Of a stretch of 64,000 nucleotides of DNA, positions 1-10,021 are shown in pieces. Location of the stretch: contig NZ_FNVQ01000004.1 in the NCBI RefSeq assembly GCF_900108065.1, positions 186,001 to 250,000 of the forward strand, in the 5' to 3' direction. Made by a program: the position numbers and the translations under genes. The notes below the pieces were generated by a model. It was not told where the DNA came from and searched no databases. It saw only the letters and a program-made list of their open reading frames with translations. Positions within the stretch are counted from its first letter, which is position 1. Each line of letters opens with the position of its first letter. Source of the DNA: Marinobacterium lutimaris (GTDB taxonomy: Bacteria > Pseudomonadota > Gammaproteobacteria > Pseudomonadales > Balneatricaceae).

Positions 1-411
1 CACCACGATCGGCAGCACCAGTTTCATGATCTCGGCGGGCTGAAAGCGGAATCCCGCCACCTCGATCCAGCGCTGTGCGCCCTTGGCGCCGACACCAAAG
101 AGCAGCACCCCCACCAACAGGCCCACGCCTACTACATAGGCCCAGGAGCCCAACCTTTCGAAGGTGCGCGGCCTCAGCTGCGCCAGCACAAACATGACAA
201 AAAAGCCCGCGGCCATACGTACCGCCTGACGCTCCACATATCCCAGGTCACGCTCGGATGCGCTGTAAAGTACAAACAGGCCAAAACCGCACAGCGACAA
301 AAGCATCAGCAGCAGCCAGGCATCCAGATGGGTGTAACTCCACAGACCGGTGGGCCGGCTCAGGTGCGCCGAGCTGTCTGAGAGGGTGCGCTGAAAATCG
401 CGCTGACTCAT
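1..411 (-). CDS. rodA: RodA, rod-shape peptidoglycan polymerase (N-terminal part, runs off the left edge)
   Basis: Reverse-strand reading gives about 137 residues of a multi-spanning membrane protein before the window ends. SEDS-family landmarks are visible: a YSAS stretch after the first membrane segment, then GAKGAQRWI and FQPAEIMKL. RodA is the glycosyltransferase that polymerises lipid II for the elongasome together with PBP2. The ATG overlaps the mrdA stop in an ATGA arrangement, so the two are translationally coupled in the usual mrdA-rodA order. The C-terminal two thirds lie outside the window, so completeness cannot be judged. Confidence 0.93.
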   Translation of the reverse strand, partial: MSQRDFQRTLSDSSAHLSRPTGLWSYTHLDAWLLLMLLSLCGFGLFVLYSASERDLGYVERQAVRMAAGFFVMFVLAQLRPRTFERLGSWAYVVGVGLLVGVLLFGVGAKGAQRWIEVAGFRFQPAEIMKLVLPIVV

Positions 412-2291
412 TTATCCACCTCCAGATCGTTAACGTAGTCGTCGGTCAGCCAGGCATCCATCACCTCGCGGGCGATGGGGGCCGCGGTACTGGAACCGCC
501 ACCACCGTTCTCAACCACTACCGCCACGGCAATTTTCGGATCATCGACCGGTGCAAAGGCGACAAACAGAGCGTGGTCCAGATGACGCTCCGCCAGCTCC
601 TCAGGGTTATATCTCGCGTCCTGGGCGATACCAACCACCTGGGCGGTACCTGTCTTGCCCGCCATGGTGTACTCGGCGCCGGCCGCCGCACGGCGCGCCG
701 TACCGTAACTGCTGTGCATAACATCGACCATGCCCTGGATCACCGGTTTCCAGAACTCGGGATGATTCAGTTTTACATCGTCAGGCAGCGGGTTTTCCGA
801 CTCGATCTCCGGCATGCTGGTGGTGCCGTCACTGTTGATAACGCCACGAATGGTATGTGGTCGCACCCACTTGCCGCGGTTCGCCAGCACCGCCGTGGCG
901 GTGGCCAGCTGCAGCGGCGTGGCCAGCATGAAGCCCTGACCGATACTCAGGTTGAGGGAGTCACCGGGATACCAGGGCTGCTTGTAGCGTCCCTGTTTCC
1001 AGTCCTTGGTCGGCAGCAGAGCATCGTCCGCCTCCGGCAGATCCAGGCTGGTCACCTGGCCAAAGCCAAAACGCCCCAGGTAATCGGACATGTTATCGAT
1101 GCCGGTCTTGTAGCCCGCATCGTAAAACCAGACGTCACAGGACTGTGCCAGCGCCAGATTCAGATCGACCTTGCCATGGCCCCAGCGTTTCCAATCGCGG
1201 TATTTTCGACCGCCCTTGGTGAGCTGATAAAAACCCGGATCCCAGACCGTATGGTCGATGGACACCGAACCGCTGTCGATGGCGGAAAGTGCCGTAAAGG
1301 GTTTCAGCGTTGAGCCCGGCGGATAGCGGCCGCGGATCGCCCGGTTGTAGAGCGGCAGATCCTTGGAGTCGCGCAGTTCCGCGTAATCTTTGGTGGAGAT
1401 ACCGGTAACGAAGAGGTTGGGGTCGTAGGCGGGCTCACTCACCAGCGCCAGGATCTCGCCGTTACGCGGATCGATCGCCACGATGGAGGCGCGCCGCCCC
1501 TCGATCAGCTGCTCGGAGAACTTCTGCAGTTTGAGATCAAGGCTCAGTTGAATATTCCGCCCCGGCACCGGATCCTGGCTTTCCAATACGCGAAGCACGC
1601 GGCCACGGGCATTGGTTTCCACCTTCTGGAATCCCACCTGGCCGTGCAGCAGCGACTCGTAGAAGCGTTCGATACCGAGTTTGCCGATGTAGTGCGTAGC
1701 CGCGTAGTTTTCCGGATCCAGCCGCTGCAACTCACGCTCATTGATGCGGCCCACATAACCCAGGGCATGCACCATTGAATCGCCGTAGGGGTAATAACGC
1801 ACCAGGTCCGCTTCCACCTGAACGCCAGGCAGGCGCTGGTAGTTCACAGAGATTTCAGCGATCTCTTTCTCGGTGAGGCTGAACTTCAGCGGCACCGAGG
1901 TAAACGGTCGCCGACGCTGATTGAGGCGCTTTTTGAAGCGTTCGATATCGTTGGGTTCGAGATCGATGATCTGACCGATACGGGCGATGGTCGCATCCAG
2001 GTCATCCACCTCCTCTTTCAGCAGTGTCAAACTGAAGTCAGGGCGGTTGTCGGCCAGCAGGGTACCGTTGCGGTCGTAGATCAGACCACGCCGGGGCGCC
2101 ACCGGCTGCAGCTGCACACGGTTCTTCTCGGAGATCGCCGCATAGCGATCATGCTCTATGACCTGGAGGAAATAGATACGCGCCACCAGCGCGCCCATCA
2201 TCAGGATCACGATCACCATCGCGATAATGGCGCGATTGGCGAAGGTTCTGCCCTCCTGAGAGTAGTCTTTAAGTCGCTCCACAGCAGCCAT
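408..2291 (-). CDS. mrdA: Penicillin-binding protein 2, elongasome transpeptidase
   Basis: A 627-residue class B PBP, close to the usual family length. One N-terminal membrane anchor (about residues 20-43) is followed by the dimerisation/pedestal region and a C-terminal transpeptidase domain. The catalytic motifs are visible: STLK at 327-330 (nucleophile S327), SCD at 384-386 and KTG at 546-548. It cross-links peptidoglycan during lateral wall growth with RodA as its glycosyltransferase partner. It overlaps rodA by four bases and lies 8 bases after rlmH, so it is part of the proA-nadD-rsfS-rlmH-mrdA-rodA run. Confidence 0.97.
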   Translation of the reverse strand: MAAVERLKDYSQEGRTFANRAIIAMVIVILMMGALVARIYFLQVIEHDRYAAISEKNRVQLQPVAPRRGLIYDRNGTLLADNRPDFSLTLLKEEVDDLDATIARIGQIIDLEPNDIERFKKRLNQRRRPFTSVPLKFSLTEKEIAEISVNYQRLPGVQVEADLVRYYPYGDSMVHALGYVGRINERELQRLDPENYAATHYIGKLGIERFYESLLHGQVGFQKVETNARGRVLRVLESQDPVPGRNIQLSLDLKLQKFSEQLIEGRRASIVAIDPRNGEILALVSEPAYDPNLFVTGISTKDYAELRDSKDLPLYNRAIRGRYPPGSTLKPFTALSAIDSGSVSIDHTVWDPGFYQLTKGGRKYRDWKRWGHGKVDLNLALAQSCDVWFYDAGYKTGIDNMSDYLGRFGFGQVTSLDLPEADDALLPTKDWKQGRYKQPWYPGDSLNLSIGQGFMLATPLQLATATAVLANRGKWVRPHTIRGVINSDGTTSMPEIESENPLPDDVKLNHPEFWKPVIQGMVDVMHSSYGTARRAAAGAEYTMAGKTGTAQVVGIAQDARYNPEELAERHLDHALFVAFAPVDDPKIAVAVVVENGGGGSSTAAPIAREVMDAWLTDDYVNDLEVDK

Positions 2292-2299
2292 CGGATTCG

Positions 2300-2767
2300 T
2301 TATTTATGGTAGGGGTGACCCTGTAACAGAGTCCAGGCGCGGTACAATTGTTCCGCCAGCATGATACGCACGAGCGGATGAGGAAGAGTCAGCTTCGACA
2401 GAGACCATTTTTGATCGGCTGCGGCGACACAACGCGGGTCGAGTCCATCGGGGCCGCCCACCAGCAAACAGAGGTTCTGGCCAGACATGCGCCACTCCTC
2501 GGCCTGCTCAGCCAGCTGCTCGGTGGACCAGCTGCGCCCGTCCACGGTCAGCGCGATCACCCGGTCACCCTTGGGGATAGCGGCCAGCATGGCATCGCCC
2601 TCGCTGCGGATTGCCCGCGCGATATCGGCGCCCTTGCCACGATGACCCAGCTGCAGCTCAACCAGCTCCAGACGAAAATCGCCCGGCAGGCGGCGGGCAT
2701 ACTCATCGTAGCCTTCGCTCACCCAACCGGGCATTTTGCCGCCAACGGCGATCAGTTTGATACGCAT
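2300..2767 (-). CDS. rlmH: 23S rRNA (pseudouridine-1915-N3) methyltransferase RlmH
   Basis: A 155-residue SPOUT-superfamily methyltransferase, the same length as the E. coli enzyme. Family landmarks are GGPDGLD in the cofactor knot, [18 protein letters not shown] near the end and the C-terminal HPYHK. It methylates the pseudouridine in helix 69 of 23S rRNA on assembled 70S ribosomes, using S-adenosylmethionine. It lies 3 bases after rsfS and directly before mrdA, the standard order in Gammaproteobacteria. Confidence 0.96.
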   Translation of the reverse strand: MRIKLIAVGGKMPGWVSEGYDEYARRLPGDFRLELVELQLGHRGKGADIARAIRSEGDAMLAAIPKGDRVIALTVDGRSWSTEQLAEQAEEWRMSGQNLCLLVGGPDGLDPRCVAAADQKWSLSKLTLPHPLVRIMLAEQLYRAWTLLQGHPYHK

Positions 2768-2770
2768 GGA

Positions 2771-3157
2771 TCAATCGTTATCCGCTGCAGCGTCTTCACT
2801 TTCATCGTCGAACGACCAGAGACGTTCGATATCATAGAAGCTGCGCGCATCCGGCATCATCACGTGGACCACCACGTCGCCGAGATCCACCAGAACCCAG
2901 TCACCGACACCCTGACCTTCAACACCGACGGGCAATACGCCCTGCTCTTTCACTTTTTCGATCACTTCCTGGGCCACGGACATCACGTGACGTTTGGAAG
3001 TACCGCTGGCCACCACCATGTAATCGGTAACGCTGGATTTACCGGTGACATTCAGGGTCGCAACGTCACGGGCTTTCATATCCTCAAGCGCGCTGTGCAC
3101 CAGGTTGATCAACTGATCGGTCTGCATCGGGTTTTCAGTACCTTTGTTTGCGTCCAT
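2771..3157 (-). CDS. rsfS: Ribosomal silencing factor RsfS
   Basis: A DUF143/RsfS-family protein of 128 residues as drawn. The core includes KSSVTDYMVVASGTSKRHV and VLVDLGDVVVHVM. RsfS binds ribosomal protein L14 on the 50S subunit and blocks subunit joining in starvation. The ATG overlaps the nadD stop (TAATG), which favours this start. An internal ATG at 3127 gives a protein whose N-terminus aligns better with relatives from memory, but neither start has a strong ribosome-binding site. The acidic C-terminus (ESEDAAADND) is an extension. Confidence 0.94.
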   Translation of the reverse strand: MDANKGTENPMQTDQLINLVHSALEDMKARDVATLNVTGKSSVTDYMVVASGTSKRHVMSVAQEVIEKVKEQGVLPVGVEGQGVGDWVLVDLGDVVVHVMMPDARSFYDIERLWSFDDESEDAAADND

Positions 3158-3825
3158 TAGAGACGGTTAAAGCCGTAAAGCCTGTTAGTTTGAATATAGT
3201 CCCATACGCTGTCGGGTATGAGATAACGCGGTGATTGCCCCTGTGCGGCCAACTGGCGGACCTGGGTCGCCGAGATGCCGAGCGGGGTCAGCTCATGAAT
3301 CAACACCTTTCCTGCCGGCAAGCTCAGCAGCTCCTGTTTTGAGCCCGCCGCGTGACGATCGGTAAAGCGCTTCATTTCCGGATCGAGATCCAGCTCGTAA
3401 CCCGGCCTTGTTACCACCAGGATATGGCACAGATCGATAAAGCGTTCCCATTGGTACCAGCGCGAAAGCGTCATATACGCGTCCGCGCCCATGACCATAC
3501 AGAGAGGCCGCTGCGGCCCAAGTTCCTGGCGCAGCGACTCCAGCGTCAGCAGGGAGTATGACGGTTTGTCCGAGCGTATTTCACGGGCATCGGCCGTCAG
3601 GCTGGGCTCGTCGGCCACCGCCAGCTCCACCATCGCCAGACGCTGTTCCGAGGTACAGCCAGGCTCGTCCCGGTGCACTGGCACCTTCGACGGAATCAGG
3701 CAGACCTCAGGGATCTCCAACCACTGCTGGATCTCAAGCGCCGTGCGCAGATGACCGTTATGGATGGGATCGAAGGTGCCCCCCATAAATACAAAGGGCA
3801 CGCCGCCAGTTTCAGCGCCAGCCAT
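3157..3825 (-). CDS. nadD: Nicotinate-mononucleotide adenylyltransferase
   Basis: A 222-residue nucleotidyltransferase. GGTFDPIHNGH near residue 15 is the signature of the HxGH-type active site, and ISATQVR near the C-terminus is the second ATP-binding motif. The enzyme adenylates nicotinate mononucleotide in NAD biosynthesis, while the glutamine-dependent NadE lies at 27.8 kb. The stop codon overlaps the rsfS start, and the gene begins 3 bases after proA ends. Confidence 0.96.
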   Translation of the reverse strand: MAGAETGGVPFVFMGGTFDPIHNGHLRTALEIQQWLEIPEVCLIPSKVPVHRDEPGCTSEQRLAMVELAVADEPSLTADAREIRSDKPSYSLLTLESLRQELGPQRPLCMVMGADAYMTLSRWYQWERFIDLCHILVVTRPGYELDLDPEMKRFTDRHAAGSKQELLSLPAGKVLIHELTPLGISATQVRQLAAQGQSPRYLIPDSVWDYIQTNRLYGFNRL

Positions 3826-3828
3826 CGA

Positions 3829-5085
3829 TCACTGCCGGATCTGTCCGTCGCCGAGCACCACGTACTTCTGCGATGTCAGCCCTTCCAGGCCGACCGGTCC
3901 GCGGGCGTGTATTTTATCGGTAGAGATACCGATTTCTGCACCCAGACCATATTCGAAGCCATCGGCAAAGCGAGTCGAAGCGTTCACCATCACCGAGCTG
4001 GAATCCACCTCACGCAGGAACGCCCGCGCCTTGGTGTAGTTCTCGGTAATGATGGCGTCGGTGTGATGCGAGCCCCAGCGGTTGATATGCTCGATCGCTT
4101 CGGCCATATCCTCGACAACTTTGACGGCAAGAATCGGAGCCAGGTATTCAGTGGCCCAATCCTCTTCAGTGGCTTCGTTCACCTGCGGCAGCAGCTCGCG
4201 GGTCGCAGCGCAGCCACGCAGTTCAACACCCAGTTCGGCATAGTGCTCGGCCAGTTCTGGCAGCATCTCGGCTGCGACAGCGCGGTTCACCAGCAGGGTT
4301 TCCATGGTGTTGCAGGTACCGTAGCGGTGAGTCTTGGCGTTGATCGCGATATTGATCGCCTTGCTCTTGTCCGCCTGATCGTCGATGTAGACGTGGCAGA
4401 TGCCATCCAGATGCTTGATCACCGGAACGCGGGCATCGCGGGAGATACGTTCGATCAACCCCTTGCCGCCACGCGGAACGATGACGTCCACGTATTCCGG
4501 CATGGTGATCAGCTCGCCCACGGCGGCACGATCGGTAGTTTCCACCACCTGCACCGCTTCCGCCGGCAGGCCGGCTTCAACCAGCCCCTGGCTGACGCAG
4601 GCCGCAATCGCATGGTTGGAATGGATCGCCTCTGAGCCGCCGCGCAGAATGGTGGCGTTGCCAGACTTCAGACACAGGCTGGCCGCTTCCGCCGTGACGT
4701 TCGGGCGGGACTCGTAAATGATGCCGATAACACCCAGCGGCACGCGCATTTTACCGATCTGAATACCGGATGGGCGGTAGTTCATATCGGTGATGCCGCC
4801 AATCGGATCTGGCAAAGCCGCTACCTGGCGCAGGCCCTCGATCATGGTATCGATGCGCGCCGGGGTCAGTTCGAGACGATCCAGCATCGCCGCATCGAGG
4901 CCATTGGCGCGGCCGTTTTCCAGATCTTTCTGGTTGGCAGCCACCAGCTGCTCGCGGCTGGCGTCCAGCACACGTGCCATCGCATCCAGTGCTGCGTTTT
5001 TCGAACCGGTGTCGGCACGGGCCATCAGACGCGAGGCCGCACGTGCTTTTTGTCCCAGTTCGGACATGTATTCTGCTACGTTCAT
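3829..5085 (-). CDS. proA: Gamma-glutamyl phosphate reductase
   Basis: The protein has 418 residues from the ATG at 5085, close to the 417 of E. coli ProA. The reading frame remains open to 5118, but the longer N-terminus does not resemble the family. The aldehyde-dehydrogenase fold is evident: the catalytic cysteine lies in the [11 protein letters not shown] stretch, with [15 protein letters not shown] and ILRGGSEA upstream. ProA reduces gamma-glutamyl phosphate to glutamate semialdehyde, the second step of proline synthesis. Its partner kinase proB is about 45 kb away, so proA and proB are not in one operon here. Confidence 0.95.
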   Translation of the reverse strand: MNVAEYMSELGQKARAASRLMARADTGSKNAALDAMARVLDASREQLVAANQKDLENGRANGLDAAMLDRLELTPARIDTMIEGLRQVAALPDPIGGITDMNYRPSGIQIGKMRVPLGVIGIIYESRPNVTAEAASLCLKSGNATILRGGSEAIHSNHAIAACVSQGLVEAGLPAEAVQVVETTDRAAVGELITMPEYVDVIVPRGGKGLIERISRDARVPVIKHLDGICHVYIDDQADKSKAINIAINAKTHRYGTCNTMETLLVNRAVAAEMLPELAEHYAELGVELRGCAATRELLPQVNEATEEDWATEYLAPILAVKVVEDMAEAIEHINRWGSHHTDAIITENYTKARAFLREVDSSSVMVNASTRFADGFEYGLGAEIGISTDKIHARGPVGLEGLTSQKYVVLGDGQIRQ

Positions 5086-5246
5086 CCAACAGTGTTCCGG
5101 GTTGGTGCATTGAATCAAACATTATACCGCGATTCAGGGGCCGCTTGACACACTCCTCAGCCCCTTTCCGGGCTGTGACTGGCGAACACTAGCTGCTATT
5201 ATCCGGCCAATCATTCCTTTCCGGCCGCCGACCTGACCGAGTGTAG

Positions 5247-7025
5247 ATGGATCGCCCCACAGCCAGTACCCAGCACGGACTCTATAAAAGGCTACTGCCC
5301 CTGGCCGGCGTACTGCTGTTGTGCCTGCTGGCCAGTACCGCTCTGCTCTATTACAGCGCCAAAAGCAGCGCCGAAGAGGAAGCCCGTGACTACGGCGAAA
5401 GCCTGGGGCGCGCCACCGCCATACTGATCCAGCCACTGCTGCTGGCCGATGATCGCATCAGCCTCAATTACGTTTTCAACGAACTTAACAAGCAACCGCA
5501 GTTGAACGGTCTGCACCTGGTCGACGGTACCGCACTGCCGGTTGCCGTGGCCGGTAGCCAGACAGGCCTGCGCCAGACGCTGGAGCTGAGCCGGGACAGC
5601 GAACGCCTGGGCGAACTTACGCTGTGGATAAACCCGCAGTACAGCTGGATGCTGCTGAAGAACCTGCTGTTTGAAGCTGGAGCCCTGGCTCTGGGCTCGA
5701 TCCTGCTGACCCTGCTGACCCTCTGGTTTGTACTCCGCCGCAGCACCTCACCTGCGGCGGCAGAAACCTCCGACTTTCGCACCCTGGCCAGCGATATTGC
5801 GCCGCAATTCGACGACGAACTGGAGACTGAGGATGAGCACCCAGCCCCAGTGCCGACCCTGGACAGCGAGCAGCAGATTCAGGTGCGAGAAGATGAGTAT
5901 GAGTTCGACGATATACCCGGCGATGCTCTCGACGAAGAGCCCGAAGACCTTGATGACGCGCCCTTGAGCTTTGACAGCGATCCTGACGAACACGAGCGGG
6001 AACAGCAGACTCCACTGATGGCCCGTCAGCCCAGCGCCGATTTTGAGCCGCAACTTGCCTCCTGGCTCAGCCCCAATGCGGGCACCAGGGACAGCTCGGA
6101 TGAAACGGGGTACAGCGCCGCGCCAGCCAGACCAGCAGCCGAAACCAATACGGACTCCCAAGGTGATACTGGCCGTGACGATAATCGTGAGCTGGTCGAA
6201 CTGCTGCGCCCGTCCCGCGACCGCCAGGGGATGCCGCCGTTTACGCCCCAGGATCACCGTGATGAGGAGAGCGACGAAGCGATCGCCCCGGATATCGACG
6301 ACGATCAGGTGGAGTTCGACGACTCCGCGCAAGAAACTCAGCCCAAGTCGCGCTTCTCCGTGGTTCAGCCGCTGGGCCGGAAAGAGGAGCAACTGGGTCT
6401 TTATACCCTTGAGCATGAACTGGAACTGATGCTCCAGGCCAAGGATGCCGGCTACCTGTTCCTGATCGACGCCACCAGCGCCCGTTCGGAAAACATTACC
6501 GAGGAGGAGCGCCAGCATCTGCTGCGCCCCTACCGTACCCTGGCAAACTCGGTAGCGCATATTTACAGCGGCCGCGTGGAAGCCGGCAGCGACGGCGATC
6601 TGCAGCTGTTCTTCGACCAGCCGAAAGAGGACGACAGCCACGGTATCAACGCGCTCTGCAGCGCCATGCTGTTCAGCTATCTATACCGCCACTACAACCA
6701 GCACCGTATTCGTCAGTTCAAGCCGGTGATCAACCTGCACCTCGCGCTGGTGCGCGGCAAGTATGACCGTCTCGATCGCATGCAGGAGGAAGCACACTTC
6801 CTGACCCGTACCACTGAGAGCAATGAACTGATCAGCCACACCGCGCTGACCGAGGCGGCTGACCTCAAGGCCACCCTGCTGGCGGGGGCGGATATCCGCC
6901 GTGAGGATGAGGACAAGGTGCTGATCATGAAGATCGCCAAGTCCTATCAGGAACTGCTGGAGAAACAGGCGCGCCATCTGCTCACCAAGCTGCAGAGCCG
7001 CGAGCAGGAACAGGCGCGGGATTAA
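5247..7025 (+). CDS. Smp/AhpA-like membrane protein with long acidic linker and degenerate cyclase-like C-terminus
   Basis: 592 residues. Two membrane segments (about 15-35 and 133-160) flank a short periplasmic region with ILIQPLLLADD, resembling the SMP_2 family (E. coli YtjB). A very acidic, low-complexity cytoplasmic stretch follows (about 185-365, rich in D, E, P and S). The C-terminal 220 residues form a folded-looking domain with a weak resemblance to class III nucleotide cyclases, around GSDGDLQLFF and KPVINLHLALVRGKYDRL. No pair of metal-binding aspartates is convincing, so catalysis is doubtful. It is convergent with parC. An Smp-like gene near parC also occurs in Pseudomonas, from memory. 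Function unknown. Confidence 0.75.
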   Translation: MDRPTASTQHGLYKRLLPLAGVLLLCLLASTALLYYSAKSSAEEEARDYGESLGRATAILIQPLLLADDRISLNYVFNELNKQPQLNGLHLVDGTALPVAVAGSQTGLRQTLELSRDSERLGELTLWINPQYSWMLLKNLLFEAGALALGSILLTLLTLWFVLRRSTSPAAAETSDFRTLASDIAPQFDDELETEDEHPAPVPTLDSEQQIQVREDEYEFDDIPGDALDEEPEDLDDAPLSFDSDPDEHEREQQTPLMARQPSADFEPQLASWLSPNAGTRDSSDETGYSAAPARPAAETNTDSQGDTGRDDNRELVELLRPSRDRQGMPPFTPQDHRDEESDEAIAPDIDDDQVEFDDSAQETQPKSRFSVVQPLGRKEEQLGLYTLEHELELMLQAKDAGYLFLIDATSARSENITEEERQHLLRPYRTLANSVAHIYSGRVEAGSDGDLQLFFDQPKEDDSHGINALCSAMLFSYLYRHYNQHRIRQFKPVINLHLALVRGKYDRLDRMQEEAHFLTRTTESNELISHTALTEAADLKATLLAGADIRREDEDKVLIMKIAKSYQELLEKQARHLLTKLQSREQEQARD

Positions 7026-7046
7026 TCGCCGTGGGTTGAAACGACC

Positions 7047-7165
7047 CAATCGGCGCGAGGGAGCAGCTCCTACAGTGGTAACGTTTCAAGTAGGGGCGAC
7101 GCCCCCCTCGCGATCAACCACCGCAGTCTGAAACACCGCCCAATCGGCGCGAGGCGCGCCTCCTG
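7047..7165. repeat. REP-like palindrome cluster, three units
   Basis: Three imperfect palindromic units lie at 7047-7073, 7090-7119 and 7141-7165. Read from the GTAG end, each is GTAGGAG (or GTAGGGG) followed by a GC-rich palindrome ending in CGATC or CGCCGATTG. Orientations alternate, as in bacterial interspersed mosaic elements. The cluster sits between the convergent ends of the Smp-like gene and parC. The same family recurs near 17.2, 27.7, 50.4 and 54.9 kb. The final unit is slightly degenerate (CCTGC instead of CCTAC). Confidence 0.82.
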
Positions 7166-7185
7166 CGGCACGCCGCGCCGAGGGC

Positions 7186-9453
7186 TTACTCCTCAGCCTT
7201 GGCGGCCGAGATCACATCCATACCATCGACGCGCTGGAATCCGCGCGGCAGTTTGCTGCCCCGACGGCCACGCTCGCCGCGGTAATGTTCCAGATCTGAG
7301 CCCTTGAGCTTCAAATGCTGACGACCGGCGTGAATCACCAGGGTGTCCTCCGGCAGGAAGGTCTGGATCGCTACCATCAGTTCTTCGCCGGTGGCCGCTG
7401 CGCTGGAGGGGATGTTGATAATTTTGTTGCCCTTGCCGCGTCCCAGTTGAGGCAGCTCGGAGACCGGGAACACCAGCAGTCGACCGGTGGAGCTCACCGC
7501 AGCCAGCAGCTCGGTGTCGGGGGCCTGCACATTCACCGGCGCCAGCACCTTGGCAGCTTTCGGCAGCGTCAGCACCGCCTTACCGTTCTTGGTTTTCGAG
7601 GTCAGATCCTCGATCCGGGTAACAAAGCCGTAACCCGCATCGGAGGCCATCAGCACCTGGTCGCTATCGCGGCCGGAGGTCAGCCCGTCGATCACCGCGC
7701 CCTTGGGTAGCGTCAGCTTGCCGGTCACCGGCTCGCCCTGCCCCCTTGCCGACGGCAGGGTGTGAGTATCCAGGGTATAACTGCGGCCGGTGGAGTCGAG
7801 CAGAATGGTGGGCTGGTTCATCCGTCCCGGGCACGCCAGCTTGAAGCCGTCGCCGGACTTGTAGCTCAGCCCCTCCGCATCGATATCGTGCCCCTTGGCG
7901 GCGCGGATCCAACCCTGCTTGGAGAGTACGATGGTCACCGGATCGGCGCTAAGCAGATCCTTCTCGCTGAACGCCTGGGCTTCTTCACGCTCCACCAGCG
8001 GTGAGCGGCGCTCGTCACCAAACTCCTTGGCGGTCGCCTCGATCTCTTCCTTGATCAGCTTACGCATCAGTTTGTCAGAGCCGAGGGTTTCCTCGAGCTG
8101 CTTGCGCTCTTCGCTCAGCTCGTCCTGCTCACCGCGGATCTTGAACTCTTCCAGACGTGCCAAATGACGAAGTTTCAGGTCGAGAATCGCATCGGCCTGA
8201 ATGTCGGTCAGGTTGAAGCGGCGCATCAGCTCCTGCTTGGGCTCCTCCTCGTGGCGGATAATGGCGATCACCTCATCGATATTGAGGTAGGCCACCATCA
8301 AGCCTTCAAGTATATGCAGGCGGTCGATCACCTTCTGCAGACGGTGCTGCAGTCGGCGGCGCACCACATCGGTTCGCCAGGTCAGCCACTCGGTGAGGAT
8401 CTGACGCAGATCCTTCACCTGGGGGCGGCCATCGATGCCGATCATGTTCAGGTTAACGCGGTAGCTGCGCTCGAGATCGGTGCTGGCGAACAGGTGCGCC
8501 ATCAGTTGCTCGGTATCGATGCGGTTGGAGCGCGGCACCACCACCAGACGGGTCGGGTTTTCGTGGTCCGATTCGTCACGCAGGTCGGAGACCATCGGCA
8601 GTTTTTTCTGCTGCATCTGCTGGGCGATCTGCTCCAGCACGCGGGCGCCTGACACCTGGTACGGCAGCGCGGTGATGACAATATCGCCATCCTCCTTGCT
8701 GTAAACCGCCCTCGCCTTCACCGAGCCACGGCCGGTGCGGTAAAGCTTCAGCAGCTCTTCACGCGGCGTGATGATCTCGGCATCGGTGGGGAAGTCCGGC
8801 GCCGGCACAAATTCACTGAGTTGCTCCACATCCGCAGACGGGTGTTTGAGCAGGTGCACACAAGCCTTCGCCACTTCACGCAGGTTGTGCGGCGGAATAT
8901 CGGTGGCCATACCCACCGCGATACCGGTACCACCATTGAGCAATACGTTGGGCAGGCGCGCCGGCAATACTTCCGGCTCATTCATGGTGCCGTCAAAGTT
9001 GGGCACCCACTCAACCGTGCCCTGGCCCAGCTCGCTGAGCAGTACTTCGGAATAGCGTGACAGTTTGGATTCGGTGTAACGCATGGCCGCGAACGACTTG
9101 GGATCATCCTGGGAGCCCCAGTTGCCCTGGCCGTCGACCAGTGGATAACGGTAGCTGAACGGCTGCGCCATCAGCACCATCGCCTCGTAACAGGCGGAGT
9201 CACCGTGGGGGTGGAACTTACCCAGTACATCACCGACGGTACGCGCCGACTTCTTGTACTTGGCCGTGGCCTTCAGGCCCAGTTCCGACATGGCATAGAC
9301 GATACGTCGCTGCACCGGCTTCATGCCATCGCCTATATGCGGCAGAGCACGGTCCAGAATGACGTACATTGAATAGTCGAGATAAGCCTTCTCGGTAAAG
9401 TCACGCAGCGAGAGCTGCTCGGTGCCATTTTCCACAGTGGTCTCTACACTCAT
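7186..9453 (-). CDS. parC: DNA topoisomerase IV subunit A
   Basis: The ATG at 9453 has AGGA 8 bases upstream and gives 755 residues, the family length. The frame continues upstream without similarity. The catalytic tyrosine is Y126 in AAMRYTESK. The quinolone-resistance-determining region reads [10 protein letters not shown] with serine at 86 and glutamate at 90, the drug-sensitive form. The N-terminal breakage-reunion domain is followed by a C-terminal DNA-wrapping beta-pinwheel (about residue 490 onward). ParC with ParE decatenates daughter chromosomes. parE is not in the window. Confidence 0.97.
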   Translation of the reverse strand: MSVETTVENGTEQLSLRDFTEKAYLDYSMYVILDRALPHIGDGMKPVQRRIVYAMSELGLKATAKYKKSARTVGDVLGKFHPHGDSACYEAMVLMAQPFSYRYPLVDGQGNWGSQDDPKSFAAMRYTESKLSRYSEVLLSELGQGTVEWVPNFDGTMNEPEVLPARLPNVLLNGGTGIAVGMATDIPPHNLREVAKACVHLLKHPSADVEQLSEFVPAPDFPTDAEIITPREELLKLYRTGRGSVKARAVYSKEDGDIVITALPYQVSGARVLEQIAQQMQQKKLPMVSDLRDESDHENPTRLVVVPRSNRIDTEQLMAHLFASTDLERSYRVNLNMIGIDGRPQVKDLRQILTEWLTWRTDVVRRRLQHRLQKVIDRLHILEGLMVAYLNIDEVIAIIRHEEEPKQELMRRFNLTDIQADAILDLKLRHLARLEEFKIRGEQDELSEERKQLEETLGSDKLMRKLIKEEIEATAKEFGDERRSPLVEREEAQAFSEKDLLSADPVTIVLSKQGWIRAAKGHDIDAEGLSYKSGDGFKLACPGRMNQPTILLDSTGRSYTLDTHTLPSARGQGEPVTGKLTLPKGAVIDGLTSGRDSDQVLMASDAGYGFVTRIEDLTSKTKNGKAVLTLPKAAKVLAPVNVQAPDTELLAAVSSTGRLLVFPVSELPQLGRGKGNKIINIPSSAAATGEELMVAIQTFLPEDTLVIHAGRQHLKLKGSDLEHYRGERGRRGSKLPRGFQRVDGMDVISAAKAEE

Positions 9454-9685
9454 TCGGGCTTCCTGTTCACGCGAAACGAAATACCGCCGCAGATAGCGGA
9501 CGTCGCGAGTATGCCATCTACCCGCCACAGCGTCATCCCGGACACCGCTTATCCACCGCCACCCTGGTCAGTACAAGGCACTGATTCATTAACGCTTTTA
9601 CAACGATTAGAGCTAACCTTCAGGAAGAGTACGGAACTGCTCAGGTTTCCATGGACCCCATGACGACATGAAGAGGAGACACAGC

Positions 9686-10018
9686 ATGCCTGTGAGCAAT
9701 AACCGCCTGCTGCTGGAACTGGAGAAATACCGCCGCGAAATCAACCGGGAGATCATCAATCCACAGTTTCCCGAGCTTTCGCTAAACGACCTTAAACCCC
9801 TGCTGACCATGGTAGCCCACGCCCGTGCCGCCTATGTGCGCGAACTGCTGGATATCGCCAACGTCAGCAGCACCGGCGTGCCCAGCCAGGACCAGATAAA
9901 ACAGCTGAAAGCCTGCCGCGAAACCTTCGACGAACTGGTGACCGCCACCAACGCGCTCGAAACCGTGATCCAGCGTGACTACCTGGATGTAAAATCCAGC
10001 TCACCCCACGGAGACTGA
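9686..10018 (+). CDS. Small helical protein of unknown function upstream of a ChaN-like gene
   Basis: The ATG at 9686 follows an AGGAG placed 8-9 bases upstream. An earlier in-frame ATG at 9668 has no such site. The 110-residue product is charged, helix-rich and without a signal peptide or membrane segment. I do not recognise a family. The stop is 3 bases before the ATG of the ChaN-like gene, so both are probably one transcript. The upstream gap of about 230 bases separates it from divergent parC. Confidence 0.72.
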   Translation: MPVSNNRLLLELEKYRREINREIINPQFPELSLNDLKPLLTMVAHARAAYVRELLDIANVSSTGVPSQDQIKQLKACRETFDELVTATNALETVIQRDYLDVKSSSPHGD

Positions 10019-10021
10019 CCG

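Noticed and set aside
258-1313. A long open frame (351 codons) opposite mrdA
   Set aside because: It lies wholly antisense to a clear PBP2 gene and has no family motif or ribosome-binding site. GC-rich DNA often gives such frames.
9544-9553. DnaA-box-like TTATCCAC between parC and the small gene
   Set aside because: A single imperfect copy with no AT-rich stretch or additional boxes, so it does not indicate an origin.
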